DNA of 64,000 bases from Streptomyces thermolilacinus SPC6 (GCF_000478605.2 NZ_ASHX02000001.1:2395895-2459894); one strand, 5' to 3'. Numbered from the stretch's first letter, positions 8,371 through 17,467 are shown. Program-made: numbers and translations. Notes: generated by a model not told the origin, from the sequence alone.

Positions 8371-10116
8371 ATGACCACGATGACCTGGCCCTGGGAAGAC
8401 CTCCTCACGTCAGCCCTCCTGGGCACGGACCGCCGCCCCCTGCCCGCCCCGGCCGCCCGGATATCCGGGACCGGGCCGCGACGGGACGGCGGCGACGGCC
8501 ACCCGTTCGGCGACGGCCACCCGGACGGGGGCGGCCGGGCTGACGGGCGTGACGGCCTGCCGGACGGGGGCGGCCGGGCGGACGCGGGTGCGGTGGGCGC
8601 GGGGGCGGTGGCGTTGGACGCGCCGGTGGCGTTGCTGGACGCCGCCGCCGTGGCGACCGTACGGCGCAGGGCCGGGCTTCTTCCTGCCGCCGCCGCGCCC
8701 TTGCCGCGGCCCGCGCCCCGGGACGACCGCGCGCCGCTGCCCGAGGCGGCGGCGCGGCGGCTGACGCAGTTGCTCGCCGACCGGCCGTCGGCGGGCGGCG
8801 GTGGCCGCCGGGGCACCGCGCCGGACCTGACGGAGCTGCTGCCGCAGTGGCTGGCCGCCGCCAACGCGTACGGCTACCGGGCGCCCGCCGCGGCACTGCC
8901 CGCGCTGCTCGACGCGGCCCGGGCCCGCACGGACCTGCGGCCGCAGGCACTGGCGTTCGGCGGGCCGCGCGCGCTGTGGCTGGCGGCGTCCAACCCGGAG
9001 TGGAGGTTCGCGCTGCGCGGCGCGTCCGGCGGGACGGCGCTGCCGGCGCCCGATGACGCGGAAGGGGTGCGGCGGCTGTGGGAGGAGGGCCTGTTCGCGG
9101 AGCGCGTCGCGCTGCTGGGGGCCGTACGGGCGCATGATCCGGCGGCGGCGCTGGACCTGCTGGCCTCGACATGGGCGTCGGAGCGGGCCGAGGACCGGCT
9201 GATGTTCCTGGACTCGCTGCGTACGGGGCTGTCCGCGGCCGACGAGGAGTTCCTGGAGCGGGCGCTGTCGGACCGCAGCCGCAACGTGCGGTCCACGGCG
9301 GCGGAGTTGCTGTCGGCGCTGCCCGGGTCGGCGTTCGCCGCGCGGATGGCCGCGCGGGCCGCGTCGTGCGTGGGTCTCGACCACACCGGGCGGCAGGCGA
9401 CGATCGCGGTGGAGGCGCCGCACGAGTGTGACGCGGAGATGCAGCGCGACGGCGTCGTGCCACAGCCGCCGTCCGGCCGGGGCAAGCGGTCCTGGTGGCT
9501 CGCCCAGCTGGTGGAGGCCGCCCCGCTGGGGCTGTGGCGGGAGCGGCTCGGCTGGCGGACGCCCGAGGAGATCGTCGCCCTGCCGGTGGCGGACGACTGG
9601 CGGGGCGAGCTGCACGCCGCGTGGTGCAGGGCGGCGGTGCGGCAGCGGGACGCCGCGTGGTCGCGGGCGCTGCTGGGTCCGGCGTCGGCGCCGCCCGCGT
9701 CGGGCCCCGGGGCGTCGTCGTCGGCGGCGCTGCTGGCCACGCTGCCGGACGGGGAGCGGGCGGAGTGGGTCGCGGCGTTCATCGCGGCGCACGGGTTGTC
9801 GGAGGCGTTCCAGCTGCTCGGGGTGTGCACGGTGCCGTGGTCTGGGCCCCTGGGGCGCGCGGTGATCGACGCGCTGGACATCGCGCGGGACGCCGGGAGC
9901 TACCCGTGGAGCTTCAGCGGCGTGATGGGGCTGGCGGAGCGGTGCCTCGACCCGGGCGAGGCGGACAGGCTCGGGGTGCTGACGGCCGCGTACGAGGAGG
10001 GCGAGAACGCGTCGCCGGGCGCCGGGGGGTACTGGGCGGAGGCGTTCCAGCGCCTGGTGGCCACCCTGCGCCTCCGCGCGGCCATGCACACGGAGCTGAC
10101 CCCGCCGGGACGTTGA
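8371..10116 (+). CDS. DUF5691 family protein with HEAT-like helices
   Basis: A 581-residue cytoplasmic protein of unknown function. It opens MTTMTWPWEDLLTSALLGTD, typical of the family. Residues ~30-72 are a Gly/Asp/Arg-rich tandem repeat (GDGHP and DGGGRAD units), probably a lineage expansion. Residues ~240-340 look like paired amphipathic helices of HEAT type (for example LSDRSRNVRSTAAELLSALP), a scaffold for protein contacts. The start is ATG at 8371 with GGAGGAG 6 bases upstream. It is co-transcribed with the SWIM gene and therefore predicted to be damage-inducible. DUF5691, SWIM, MoxR, DUF5682 and VWA genes being neighbours suggests they act together; no reaction can be assigned. Confidence 0.85.
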   Translation: MTTMTWPWEDLLTSALLGTDRRPLPAPAARISGTGPRRDGGDGHPFGDGHPDGGGRADGRDGLPDGGGRADAGAVGAGAVALDAPVALLDAAAVATVRRRAGLLPAAAAPLPRPAPRDDRAPLPEAAARRLTQLLADRPSAGGGGRRGTAPDLTELLPQWLAAANAYGYRAPAAALPALLDAARARTDLRPQALAFGGPRALWLAASNPEWRFALRGASGGTALPAPDDAEGVRRLWEEGLFAERVALLGAVRAHDPAAALDLLASTWASERAEDRLMFLDSLRTGLSAADEEFLERALSDRSRNVRSTAAELLSALPGSAFAARMAARAASCVGLDHTGRQATIAVEAPHECDAEMQRDGVVPQPPSGRGKRSWWLAQLVEAAPLGLWRERLGWRTPEEIVALPVADDWRGELHAAWCRAAVRQRDAAWSRALLGPASAPPASGPGASSSAALLATLPDGERAEWVAAFIAAHGLSEAFQLLGVCTVPWSGPLGRAVIDALDIARDAGSYPWSFSGVMGLAERCLDPGEADRLGVLTAAYEEGENASPGAGGYWAEAFQRLVATLRLRAAMHTELTPPGR

Positions 10117-10150
10117 GGACCGTCGCCGCCCGCCCCGGGGTGGACGGTCC
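10117..10150 (+). terminator. Putative hairpin after DUF5691
   Basis: The stem GGACCGTC / GACGGTCC (8 bp) begins immediately after the stop codon and encloses an 18-base G/C loop. Confidence 0.45.
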
Positions 10151-10639
10151 GCCGTGTCGCCGGTGGAGGTCCCGTTTCGGCCGGTGTCCACACGGCTGAT
10201 TCGGTTGTACGGGCCTACGGCCGTGGGCCCCGCCCGAAAGGGGTCGGGATCACGCGCCCGAACCACCCTGCGGGCCGCCCGGTTCAGTGAGCCCGGGCTA
10301 CCGGTCGAGCGGGTGCCGGGAGAGGCAGCAGCCGCACCGGGGGGTGAAGCACGCCGACACGGGGAAACGGTTGGCCCGGCATGTCGGCCCACCCGAGGAG
10401 CGCGGCTCCCCAGGCCGCCCCGGGGCGCCGGGCAGATGCGCGGACGCGGGTGCCGGGCAGGTGCGCGCAGGCGGACGCGGGTGCCGCACAGGTTCCCGCA
10501 GGCGAGTACGGCTGAGCTGGGGCGGGCCCGGCCAGCCCGGTACGGGCAGGCCGCGACCGGACCACTGCGGGACGGGCCCGGGCTGTCGCGCCCGCCGCCC
10601 TGGGCCATGCGGCCGAACGGCAGTACGCGCGAGCCGTCC

Positions 10640-11130
10640 TGGCCCGTGTGTGCCGGGCTGGGCCGACCCGGCGGCCCCCGGGCAGGCCAACGGGCGGGGC
10701 CAGGCAGTCGCAAGGGGCAGGAGGGGCAGGAGAGGCAGGCCAACCGACGGGCCGGGCAACAGACACCGGGCAGACCGCCGGACGGCCCCGGCACATCAAC
10801 GGGCGGGCAGACGGGCGGCCGGACAGGCAGGCCGGCCAGGCGACGGACGTCCCCGGCAGCCCAACGGGCGGGCCACCCCACCGCCCCGGCAGCCCAACGG
10901 GCGGGCGGGCCGGCTCACCGCCCCGGCAGCCCAACGGGCGGGCGGGCCGGCTCACCGCCCCGGCAGATCGACCAGCGGGGCGGAAGGGCAACCCCGGCAG
11001 GCAGGCGGGCCGGCACACCTGGGCAAGCCGACGGGCGGCCCCGCTCCCGGCGGGCCAACCGACGCCCCGGCGGGCCAACCGGCAGGCGGCTCGACGGGCC
11101 GGCCTGCCCACGGCCCCGGCAGGTCGACGG
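10640..11130. repeat. Minisatellite-like array (CCCCGGCAGCCCAACGGGCG core)
   Basis: Degenerate repeats become clear at 10851-10965, where the CCCCGGCA core recurs at 10851, 10884, 10921 and 10958 (steps of 33, 37 and 37 bases). The 37-bp units starting at 10884 and 10921 are almost identical. Looser copies, in which G-A-C-G-G-G-C-G-G motifs recur, extend to both sides. Open frames across it translate to Pro/Arg/Gly low-complexity without a ribosome site. The rest of 10151-11153 shows no gene. Confidence 0.7.
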
Positions 11131-11153
11131 GCGGGCCTTGCCGGGTGAAGAAA

Positions 11154-11173
11154 GGCGCCCCGCTCGGGGCGCC
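11154..11173 (-). terminator. Intrinsic terminator of the B12-domain gene
   Basis: A perfect 8-bp stem GGCGCCCC / GGGGCGCC with a GCTC loop, followed on the minus strand by TTTCTTC, lies 5 bases past the stop codon. Confidence 0.8.
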
Positions 11174-11178
11174 CTGGC

Positions 11179-11592
11179 TCAGGCCTCGGCGGGCTGGCGG
11201 ACGTGGGCGTTGACCCACTCCACGATGGACGCCGTCGTCGCGCCCGGCGTGAAGATCGCCGCCACGCCCTTCTCCTTCAGCGGCGGGATGTCGTCCTCCG
11301 GGATGATGCCGCCGCCGAAGACCTTGATGTCCTCCGCGTCGCGCTCCTTCAGCAGCTCCAGCACGCGCGCGAAGAGCGTGTTGTGCGCGCCCGACAGGAT
11401 CGACAGACCGATCGCGTCGGCGTCCTCCTGGATCGCGGTGTCCACGATCTGCTCCGGCGTCTGGTGAAGGCCGGTGTAGATGACCTCCATACCGGCGTCA
11501 CGCAGCGCCCGCGCGATCACCTTCGCGCCGCGATCGTGGCCGTCGAGACCCGGCTTGGCCACCACCACGCGGATCGGACCGGTCACACCCAT
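11179..11592 (-). CDS. icmB: Cobalamin-binding small subunit, isobutyryl-CoA mutase type
   Basis: A 137-residue stand-alone B12-binding domain, the usual length of the small subunit of isobutyryl-CoA mutase. The cobalamin motif DxHxxG is in [11 protein letters not shown] near residue 19, followed by GLSILSGAH and the VFGGGIIP loop that completes the B12 fold. With a separate large subunit, IcmB isomerises isobutyryl-CoA to n-butyryl-CoA; the large subunit is not in this window. The ATG at 11592 has GTGGAGGCAG upstream. It could also serve another acyl-CoA mutase (a methylmalonyl-CoA type small domain), so the subunit assignment is likely and not certain. No cobalamin riboswitch is seen upstream. 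Confidence 0.85.
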   Translation of the reverse strand: MGVTGPIRVVVAKPGLDGHDRGAKVIARALRDAGMEVIYTGLHQTPEQIVDTAIQEDADAIGLSILSGAHNTLFARVLELLKERDAEDIKVFGGGIIPEDDIPPLKEKGVAAIFTPGATTASIVEWVNAHVRQPAEA

Positions 11593-12245
11593 CACTGCCT
11601 CCACATGCGTCCCCCGTACCTGTATGCCGGGGAGGTGAACGAACGTTATCCCCAGCATCCCGCAACGGGCCGTTTCACGGTCAAGAGCGAGGGGGAAATC
11701 ACACGTGGGACATGTTCGCCGCGCGTCGTACCCCGCACCGGGTGTGCCACGCGTCAGCCGGGACGAACTCGATCCGGAGCCGCGACGAGGTCGTCGTACC
11801 CCCGTGCCGTCAGCCGCGCGGCACGGGGGTACGGCGCATCCCCACCCTCGTACGCGGCGCCGCCCGAGCGCATACGGGGACGGAGCCGCCGTCCGTATGC
11901 CGCTCGCTCCCACCCCGAGCCCCCGCCACCGGTGGCTCGGGCACGCCGCTCCCGGGCTGCAGGTCGCGGCGGGCCAGGAGCGCCCCGCCCCCCTGACGGG
12001 CCCCGTCCGGCACGACCCGCGCGAGGCCACCGGACCGCGCGAGGGCCCGCCCTTCACCACGCCGACCGCGACTCGCCGTCCCCGCCGGGCGTCGGCCCTC
12101 CGATTCCCACGGTCCGGGCTGCCGGAGTGGCCCGGCGGGTTCGCGGGCGCCGGGGGCCACGCCGTGTGATGGCAGCCTGGTCAACACGGGCATCGTGCAT
12201 GACCCCTCCGGGTGGCGCACGCCGCGTGAACGAGTGGGAGACGGT
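11593..12245. other. Spacer without recognised gene
   Basis: About 650 bases between icmB and the small hypothetical gene. Open frames exist on both strands, but they show no conserved motif and no convincing ribosome site. It must hold promoters for the two divergent neighbours. I see no riboswitch. Confidence 0.5.
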
Positions 12246-12623
12246 ATGGGCGAGGTGCCGTTGTGGCTCCAGGCGTGGTTCGTGGAGAACGAGGCCGATT
12301 GCCGGGCTCGCGGCATCACGGCGGCACTGCTGCCGCGCTCCGCCGACGCGCCCCCGCGTCGTCCGGGGCGCAAGCCGCCCCCCCCCCCCGGGTATGCCGA
12401 GGGCTGGTGCCGACTCACGGGGATCGACGATCAGGCCGAGGTGGTGTGGGCGGACGTTCACCACCCCGCGTCCCGCGACGAGGCCGACGCGATCGTCGGC
12501 CGGATGCCGACATGGGTGGAGTCGCGGGCCCATGCGGGGGCCGAGTGCACGGCGGAGGTGCTCGGACGGGCCGGGACCGGAGCGGCGGAGCCGGGCGACG
12601 CCGCGCCTGTGTCGCTGTCGTGA
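12246..12623 (+). CDS. Small conserved-looking hypothetical protein
   Basis: A soluble protein of 125 residues, opening MGEVPLWLQAWFVENEADCR. The first helix is Trp-rich, there is a run of five prolines near residue 45, and the middle is acidic (TGIDDQAEVVWADVHHP). I do not recognise the family. The ATG at 12246 is preferred over the upstream ATG at 12195 because GGGAGAC precedes it and because residues before it look like promoter DNA. It is likely a separate transcript from the M23 gene, which has its own promoter. Confidence 0.65.
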   Translation: MGEVPLWLQAWFVENEADCRARGITAALLPRSADAPPRRPGRKPPPPPGYAEGWCRLTGIDDQAEVVWADVHHPASRDEADAIVGRMPTWVESRAHAGAECTAEVLGRAGTGAAEPGDAAPVSLS

Positions 12624-12734
12624 AGCCGCCACCACTTGTCGAACGAATTTCGAACGTACAGCCAAGGCTCGGTGTGCGCTCCGCCGAAAGACGGCCGAAT
12701 GCCCCTTTCCGCGAGCCGTAAACCCCGCCGAAGA

Positions 12735-12764
12735 TTGTCGGTTGCGCATACCGCCGGGTACAGT
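12735..12764 (+). promoter_or_regulatory. Putative housekeeping promoter of the M23 peptidase gene
   Basis: -35 TTGTCG (12735-12740) and -10 TACAGT (12759-12764) are separated by 18 bases, 79 bases before the start codon. Confidence 0.5.
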
Positions 12765-12843
12765 CGCGCCCACTGCTTCCCCTCCGGGTCCCCGTCAGGG
12801 CCGGCCCGGAACTGGTCCTGCTGCCGAGGCGAGAGAGAAGTTG

Positions 12844-14448
12844 GTGAACGACCAGCACCCCCACGCCGGCTACGTCGGAGACGACGCGTATGCCACGGGC
12901 AGCTTCACGACCAGCGAGGACGGCTTCGACAACGGGGGCTACCCGACCGCCGCGTACGACACCGGTTCCCACGACACGGGCGCCTACCAGTCGGCCGACC
13001 CCCTCTACGGCGGCTACGACAACGGGCTCGGCGGCCAGTACGACGCCGCGCAGTGGCCCGACGCGTCCACCACCACCCCGTACAGCGCGTACACCGACCA
13101 GTCCGGCCAGTCCGGCCAGTGGGACGCGGCGAACTGGACGCAGCAGCAGGACGACCGGGGTTACGCGGCGACGGCTCCCACGTACGAGACGACCGGCCAG
13201 TGGTACGGGCCCAGCTCCGAGACGTACGGCGGCGATCCGTACGGCACCGGGACCTACGAGACGACGGCCTTCGACGCGACTCCCGCGTACGACACCGGGT
13301 CCTACGAGACCGGCGCCTACGACGCCACCGCCTGGAACTACGCGCCCGAAGAGGCCGAGCAGACCGGGGCGTTCGTCCCCGAGCAGTACGACTACTCCAC
13401 CGTCGACGACGGCCTCCACACGGAGCCGGACACCGACACCGCCCACGACGCCGCGTCCGACGACGGCGCCCCGCGCGCCGACGGCCACGAGGACTTCGAC
13501 GGGTCCGAGAACTCCGGGGACTCCCAGGACTCCGAGAGCTTCGGCGGCTTCGACGACCTCGGCGACTTCGAGGCGTTCAAGAGCTACGACGCCGAGGCGG
13601 ACGACGACGACGGCCCCTCCACGGAGGCGCTGGACGCGCTGGACGAGACCGTCGCCGTCGGTGCCGCCTCCGCCGCACGCCCGGCCCGACGCGCGGGCGG
13701 CAGCCGTGGCCGGCGCCGTACCCCCGCCCGGCGTTCCGCGCTGCTGACCGTCGCCGTCCCGTCGGCCTGCGTCATGGGCGTCGCCGGGATCGCCGCCGCG
13801 TCCGTCAGCGGGCTCACCGGCACCGAGCAGAAGGACGACGGCAAGGCGGTCACCGCCGCCGACCCCGCCTCCGTGAAGCCCGCCGTCGCCAACAGCGCGC
13901 TCGACACGCAGCTCGCCGCGCTCGACGCCGAGGCCCTCGACTTCAGCGACCGCGCCAGCCGCACCCAGGAGCGCATCGACCTCAAGGCCCGCCAGGAGGC
14001 GGAGCGCAAGAAGCGCGAGGCGGAGGCGAAGCGCCGCGAGGCCATGCGCCCCAAGTTCGCGCTCCCCGTGGAACTGCGCCAGCTGAGCGCCGGTTACGGG
14101 CAGGCCGGTGTCAACTGGATGTCCCTGCACACCGGGATCGACTTCCCCGTCCAGTACGGCACGCCGGTGATGGCGGCGACGGACGGCACCGTACGGACGC
14201 AGTGGAACAGCGCGTACGGCAACATGGTGATCGTCACCGCCAAGGACGGCACGGAGACCTGGTACTGCCACCTGAGCAGCGCCAAGATCCGCTCGGGCTC
14301 CGTCAAGGCGGGCGAGGTCATCGCGTACTCGGGCAACTCCGGCAACTCCACCGGCCCGCACCTGCACTTCGAGGTCCGGCCGGGCGGCGGCGCCGCGATC
14401 GACCCGGAGGCGTGGCTCCGCAACCACGGCCTCAACCCCACGGGCTGA
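12844..14448 (+). CDS. M23-family peptidoglycan endopeptidase with long cytoplasmic Tyr/Asp-rich N-terminus
   Basis: A 534-residue protein. Residues 1-270 are low-complexity, rich in Tyr, Asp, Gly and Thr (recurring TGSYETGAYD-like units), then acidic. A basic stretch (RRAGGSRGRRRTPARRSALL) leads into one membrane segment (about 300-325), then a charged coiled coil (EAERKKREAEAKRREAM) and the C-terminal LytM/M23 domain. Zinc ligands are present: His429 and Asp433 in HTGIDF, and the HLH motif with His508. The predicted role is cleavage of peptidoglycan peptide bridges outside the membrane. The start is GTG at 12844, behind GAGAGAG; TTG at 12841 is in frame too. The unusual part is the very long inside tail, which may bind a partner. 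Confidence 0.88.
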   Translation: MNDQHPHAGYVGDDAYATGSFTTSEDGFDNGGYPTAAYDTGSHDTGAYQSADPLYGGYDNGLGGQYDAAQWPDASTTTPYSAYTDQSGQSGQWDAANWTQQQDDRGYAATAPTYETTGQWYGPSSETYGGDPYGTGTYETTAFDATPAYDTGSYETGAYDATAWNYAPEEAEQTGAFVPEQYDYSTVDDGLHTEPDTDTAHDAASDDGAPRADGHEDFDGSENSGDSQDSESFGGFDDLGDFEAFKSYDAEADDDDGPSTEALDALDETVAVGAASAARPARRAGGSRGRRRTPARRSALLTVAVPSACVMGVAGIAAASVSGLTGTEQKDDGKAVTAADPASVKPAVANSALDTQLAALDAEALDFSDRASRTQERIDLKARQEAERKKREAEAKRREAMRPKFALPVELRQLSAGYGQAGVNWMSLHTGIDFPVQYGTPVMAATDGTVRTQWNSAYGNMVIVTAKDGTETWYCHLSSAKIRSGSVKAGEVIAYSGNSGNSTGPHLHFEVRPGGGAAIDPEAWLRNHGLNPTG

Positions 14449-14543
14449 CCCACCTCACGGCTGGTCACCGCCGCGCCCCGCAGGGCAGGGCCGGCCGGGC
14501 CCATCCGCTCGGCCCCGGTGCCGACCCGCCCCCGTTCGTCCGG

Positions 14544-17009
14544 CTACAGCTTCTCGACCGGCGCGTACCGCAGCACCAGCCGCTTCGGCTTGGCGTCGCC
14601 GAAGTCGATGGTCGCCTGGGCCCGGTCGCCCGAACCCGTCACCTCCATCACCGTGCCGAGCCCGAACTGGTCGTGCGTGACCCGGTCGCCGACCGCCAGG
14701 GAGACCACCGGCTTGTCCATCGTCCGCCGCGTCGCGAAACCGGACGGGCCCGAGCGGGCGCGCGACGCCGACAGGGACGCGGCGATCCCCGACGCGGGAC
14801 TCGACGGTGCGGACGGCGCGGCGGCCATCCTGCCCGTGCGCTTCCACTCCAGGTACTGCGGCGGGATCTCCTCCAGGAACCGCGACGGCGGGTTGTACGA
14901 GGGCTGGCCCCAGGCGCTGCGCATCGCCGACCGCGTCAGGTAGAGCCGCTCCCGCGCACGGGTGATGCCCACGTACGCGAGGCGCCGCTCCTCCTCCAGC
15001 TCCTTGGTCTGGCCGAGGGCGCGCATGTGCGGGAACACGCCGTCCTCCATGCCGGTCAGGAACACGACGGGGAACTCCAGGCCCTTCGCCGTGTGCAGCG
15101 TCATCAGCGTGATGACGCCGTCGCCGTCCTCGTCGCCGTCGGGGATCTGGTCCGAGTCCGCGACGAGCGCGACCTGCTCCAGGAACTCCGCGAGCGTGCC
15201 CGTCCCCTCGCCCTCGCCGCGCTCCTGCTCGAACTCCAGGGCGACGGCGGCGAGCTCCTGGAGGTTCTCCACGCGGGTCTCGTCCTGCGGGTCCGTCGAC
15301 GCCTGGAGCTCGGCGAGATAGCCCGTGCGCTCCAGGACCGCCTCAAGGACGACGGCGGGGCCCGCGCCCGACTCGACGATCGTGCGCAGCTCCTCCATCA
15401 GCGTGTTGAACCGCTTCACGGCGTTCGCGGAGCGGGCCGCCATGCCGTACGCCTCGTCCACCCGCTTCAGTGCCTGCGGGAACGTGATCTTCTCGCGCAG
15501 GGCGAGGGCCTCGATCATGGCCTCGGCGCGCTCGCCGATGCCGCGCTTCGGCACGTTGAGGATGCGGCGCAGGGGGACGGCGTCCTCCGGGTTCGCCAGG
15601 ACGCGCAGGTACGCGAGGATGTCGCGGACCTCCTTGCGCTCGTAGAAGCGGACCCCGCCGACGACCTTGTAGGGCAGGCCGACGCGGATGAAGATCTCCT
15701 CGAAGACACGCGACTGGGCGTTGGTCCGGTAGAAGACGGCGACGTCGCCCGCCTTCGCCTCGCCAGCGTCGGTGAGCCGGTCGATCTCCTCGGCGACGAA
15801 CTGCGCCTCGTCGTGCTCCGTGTCCGCGACGTACCCGGTGATGCGGGCGCCCTCGCCGGCGTTGGTCCACAGGTTCTTGGGGCGGCGGCTCTCGTTGCGC
15901 TCGATCACGGCGTTCGCCGCGGAGAGGATGGTCTGCGTGGAGCGGTAGTTCTGCTCCAGCAGGATCGTCGTCGCGTCCGGGTAGTCCTCCTCGAACTGGA
16001 GGATGTTGCGGATCGTCGCGCCGCGGAAGGCGTAGATCGACTGGTCGGCGTCGCCGACGACGCACAGCTCGGCGGGGACCGGGTCGTCGTCGCCGCCCGG
16101 CTGGCCGACCAGCTCGCGCACCAGCGTGTACTGCGCGTGGTTGGTGTCCTGGTACTCGTCGACGAGGACGTGGCGGAAGCGGCGGCGGTAGTGCTCGGCG
16201 ACGTCCGGGAACGCCTGGAGCAGGTGGACCGTCGTCATGATGATGTCGTCGAAGTCCAGGGCGTTGGCCTCGCGCAGCCGCGCCTGGTACATCCGGTACG
16301 CCTCGGCGAGGGTCTTCTCGAAGCCGTCGGCGGCCTGGTCGGCGAAGGTCTCCTCGTCGATCAGCTCGTTCTTGAGGTTGGAGACCTTGGCGCTGAACGA
16401 CTTCGGCGGATACCGCTTCGGGTCGAGGTCCAGATCGCGGCAGACCAGGGCCATCAGGCGCTTGGAGTCGGCGGCGTCGTAGATCGAGAACGACGACGTG
16501 AAGCCGAGCTTCTTCGACTCGCGGCGCAGGATGCGGACGCAGGCGCTGTGGAACGTCATGACCCACATGGCGCTCGCGCGCGGGCCGACGAGCTGCTCGA
16601 CGCGCTCCTTCATCTCGCCCGCGGCCTTGTTGGTGAACGTGATCGCCAGTATCTGGCCCGGGTGCACGTTCCGCGTGGCGAGGAGGTGGGCGATGCGGTG
16701 GGTGAGCACCCGCGTCTTGCCGGAACCCGCGCCCGCGACGATGAGCAGCGGCGTGCCGTGGTGGACGACGGCGGCGCGCTGCTGCTCGTTCAGCCCGTCG
16801 AGCAGGGCGTCCGGGTCCACGGCCGGGCGCGGGGAGCCGTCCCGGTAGTACGGGTCGCGGGCCGGGGGCACGTCGAACTTCCCCTCGAAGAGGTCGTACG
16901 GGACCTCCTCCGCGGCCGGGGGGACCTCGGAGTCCTCGGGCGGCGGGGGCTCCTCCGCGGGGTGGTTGCGGAGGTCCGCCAGGAAGCTGTCGTCAAAGAG
17001 GCTGCTCAT
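14544..17009 (-). CDS. pcrA: ATP-dependent DNA helicase PcrA/UvrD (SF1A)
   Basis: An 821-residue 3'-5' DNA helicase acting in nucleotide excision repair, replication restart and RecA removal. The first ~65 residues are an acidic Pro/Glu extension. Walker A is AGAGSGKT (92-99), motif II contains DEYQD, and later motifs include QNYRST and the VFLTGMEDGVFPH segment of motif V. The C-terminus ends in a Tudor-like segment (VTHDQFGLGTVMEV). The ATG at 17009 lies 9 bases after a PafBC-type -10 box, so the mRNA has almost no leader. Damage control of this repair gene is expected biologically and supports the reading of the same motif at the MoxR/SWIM module. It converges with the M23 gene. Confidence 0.95.
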   Translation of the reverse strand: MSSLFDDSFLADLRNHPAEEPPPPEDSEVPPAAEEVPYDLFEGKFDVPPARDPYYRDGSPRPAVDPDALLDGLNEQQRAAVVHHGTPLLIVAGAGSGKTRVLTHRIAHLLATRNVHPGQILAITFTNKAAGEMKERVEQLVGPRASAMWVMTFHSACVRILRRESKKLGFTSSFSIYDAADSKRLMALVCRDLDLDPKRYPPKSFSAKVSNLKNELIDEETFADQAADGFEKTLAEAYRMYQARLREANALDFDDIIMTTVHLLQAFPDVAEHYRRRFRHVLVDEYQDTNHAQYTLVRELVGQPGGDDDPVPAELCVVGDADQSIYAFRGATIRNILQFEEDYPDATTILLEQNYRSTQTILSAANAVIERNESRRPKNLWTNAGEGARITGYVADTEHDEAQFVAEEIDRLTDAGEAKAGDVAVFYRTNAQSRVFEEIFIRVGLPYKVVGGVRFYERKEVRDILAYLRVLANPEDAVPLRRILNVPKRGIGERAEAMIEALALREKITFPQALKRVDEAYGMAARSANAVKRFNTLMEELRTIVESGAGPAVVLEAVLERTGYLAELQASTDPQDETRVENLQELAAVALEFEQERGEGEGTGTLAEFLEQVALVADSDQIPDGDEDGDGVITLMTLHTAKGLEFPVVFLTGMEDGVFPHMRALGQTKELEEERRLAYVGITRARERLYLTRSAMRSAWGQPSYNPPSRFLEEIPPQYLEWKRTGRMAAAPSAPSSPASGIAASLSASRARSGPSGFATRRTMDKPVVSLAVGDRVTHDQFGLGTVMEVTGSGDRAQATIDFGDAKPKRLVLRYAPVEKL

Positions 17010-17018
17010 CGCCTACCG

Positions 17019-17041
17019 AGTCTAGGCGGCCCCACTGACAG
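17019..17041 (-). promoter_or_regulatory. PafBC-type DNA-damage promoter of pcrA
   Basis: On the minus strand, CTGTCAGTG (17041-17033), an 8-base spacer GGGCCGCC, then TAGACT (17024-17019). It fits TTGTCRGTG-N8-TAnnnT except for the weakly conserved first T. Confidence 0.8.
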
Positions 17042-17186
17042 CCCGGGCCGGAACGGCCCGCCTCACGCTGAGCGACGGGCAGGCGACCGCGCGGGGGCAC
17101 GCGGGGGCCGGAGGCGGTCGCGCATGGACGGTGGCGCCGGTTACGGCCAGGACACGGAAACGTATCGGGCATATCGCGCGACGACC

Positions 17187-17216
17187 TTCACAGCGCCGCC
17201 ACAGGTTGGCTAGCGT
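17187..17216 (+). promoter_or_regulatory. Putative promoter of the riboswitch-NlpC/P60 transcript
   Basis: -35 TTCACA (17187-17192) and -10 TAGCGT (17211-17216) with an 18-base spacer, about 40 bases before the aptamer. The second NlpC/P60 gene also has a TAGCGT box (19119-19124). Confidence 0.5.
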
Positions 17217-17257
17217 GCTCGCCCAAGCGGCCTGTCCCCCTTTTCGGCGACCCACGC

Positions 17258-17447
17258 CGACCGGGCCGCCGCCGCCGAATCCGGCGCGCCGCCGCCTGCC
17301 CGCCCACGGCAGGCGCGCGCCACCGCCCGGAGCCGGGGACCCACCCAGCACCATCGGGGTGAATCGGCCCGTGCCGCTTCCCGCGGCTCGGTCGTAGGGC
17401 ACCTTCCGTACGCGCCCGAACCCGTCAGCTAACCCGGTAGGCGGTCC
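17258..17447 (+). promoter_or_regulatory. c-di-AMP riboswitch (ydaO/yuaA class)
   Basis: The conserved pieces of the ydaO aptamer appear in order: GCCGAATCC (~17273), GAGCCGGGGACCCACC (17330-17345), GGGGTGAATC (~17355), GTAGGGC (~17394) and the closing segment GAACCCGTCAGCTAACCCGG (17419-17438). In actinobacteria this class controls cell-wall hydrolase genes and lowers expression when c-di-AMP is high. Boundaries are approximate. Between the aptamer and the start codon only the ribosome site GGAAGGAGAT is found. Confidence 0.92.
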
Positions 17448-17467
17448 ACGGAAGGAGATGCCGAGCC

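Noticed and set aside
10851..10975. Possible CRISPR array (regular 37-bp repeats)
   Set aside because: Units are contiguous with no unique spacers, and no cas genes are near; it is a tandem minisatellite.
11593..12245. Cobalamin riboswitch near icmB
   Set aside because: No B12-box-like sequence was seen in the spacer, and IcmB is a B12 user, not necessarily B12-regulated.
12640..12660. TCGAACGAATTTCGAACG as a LexA/SOS box
   Set aside because: The arms do not form the actinobacterial GAAC-N4-GTTC palindrome; the half-sites are direct repeats.
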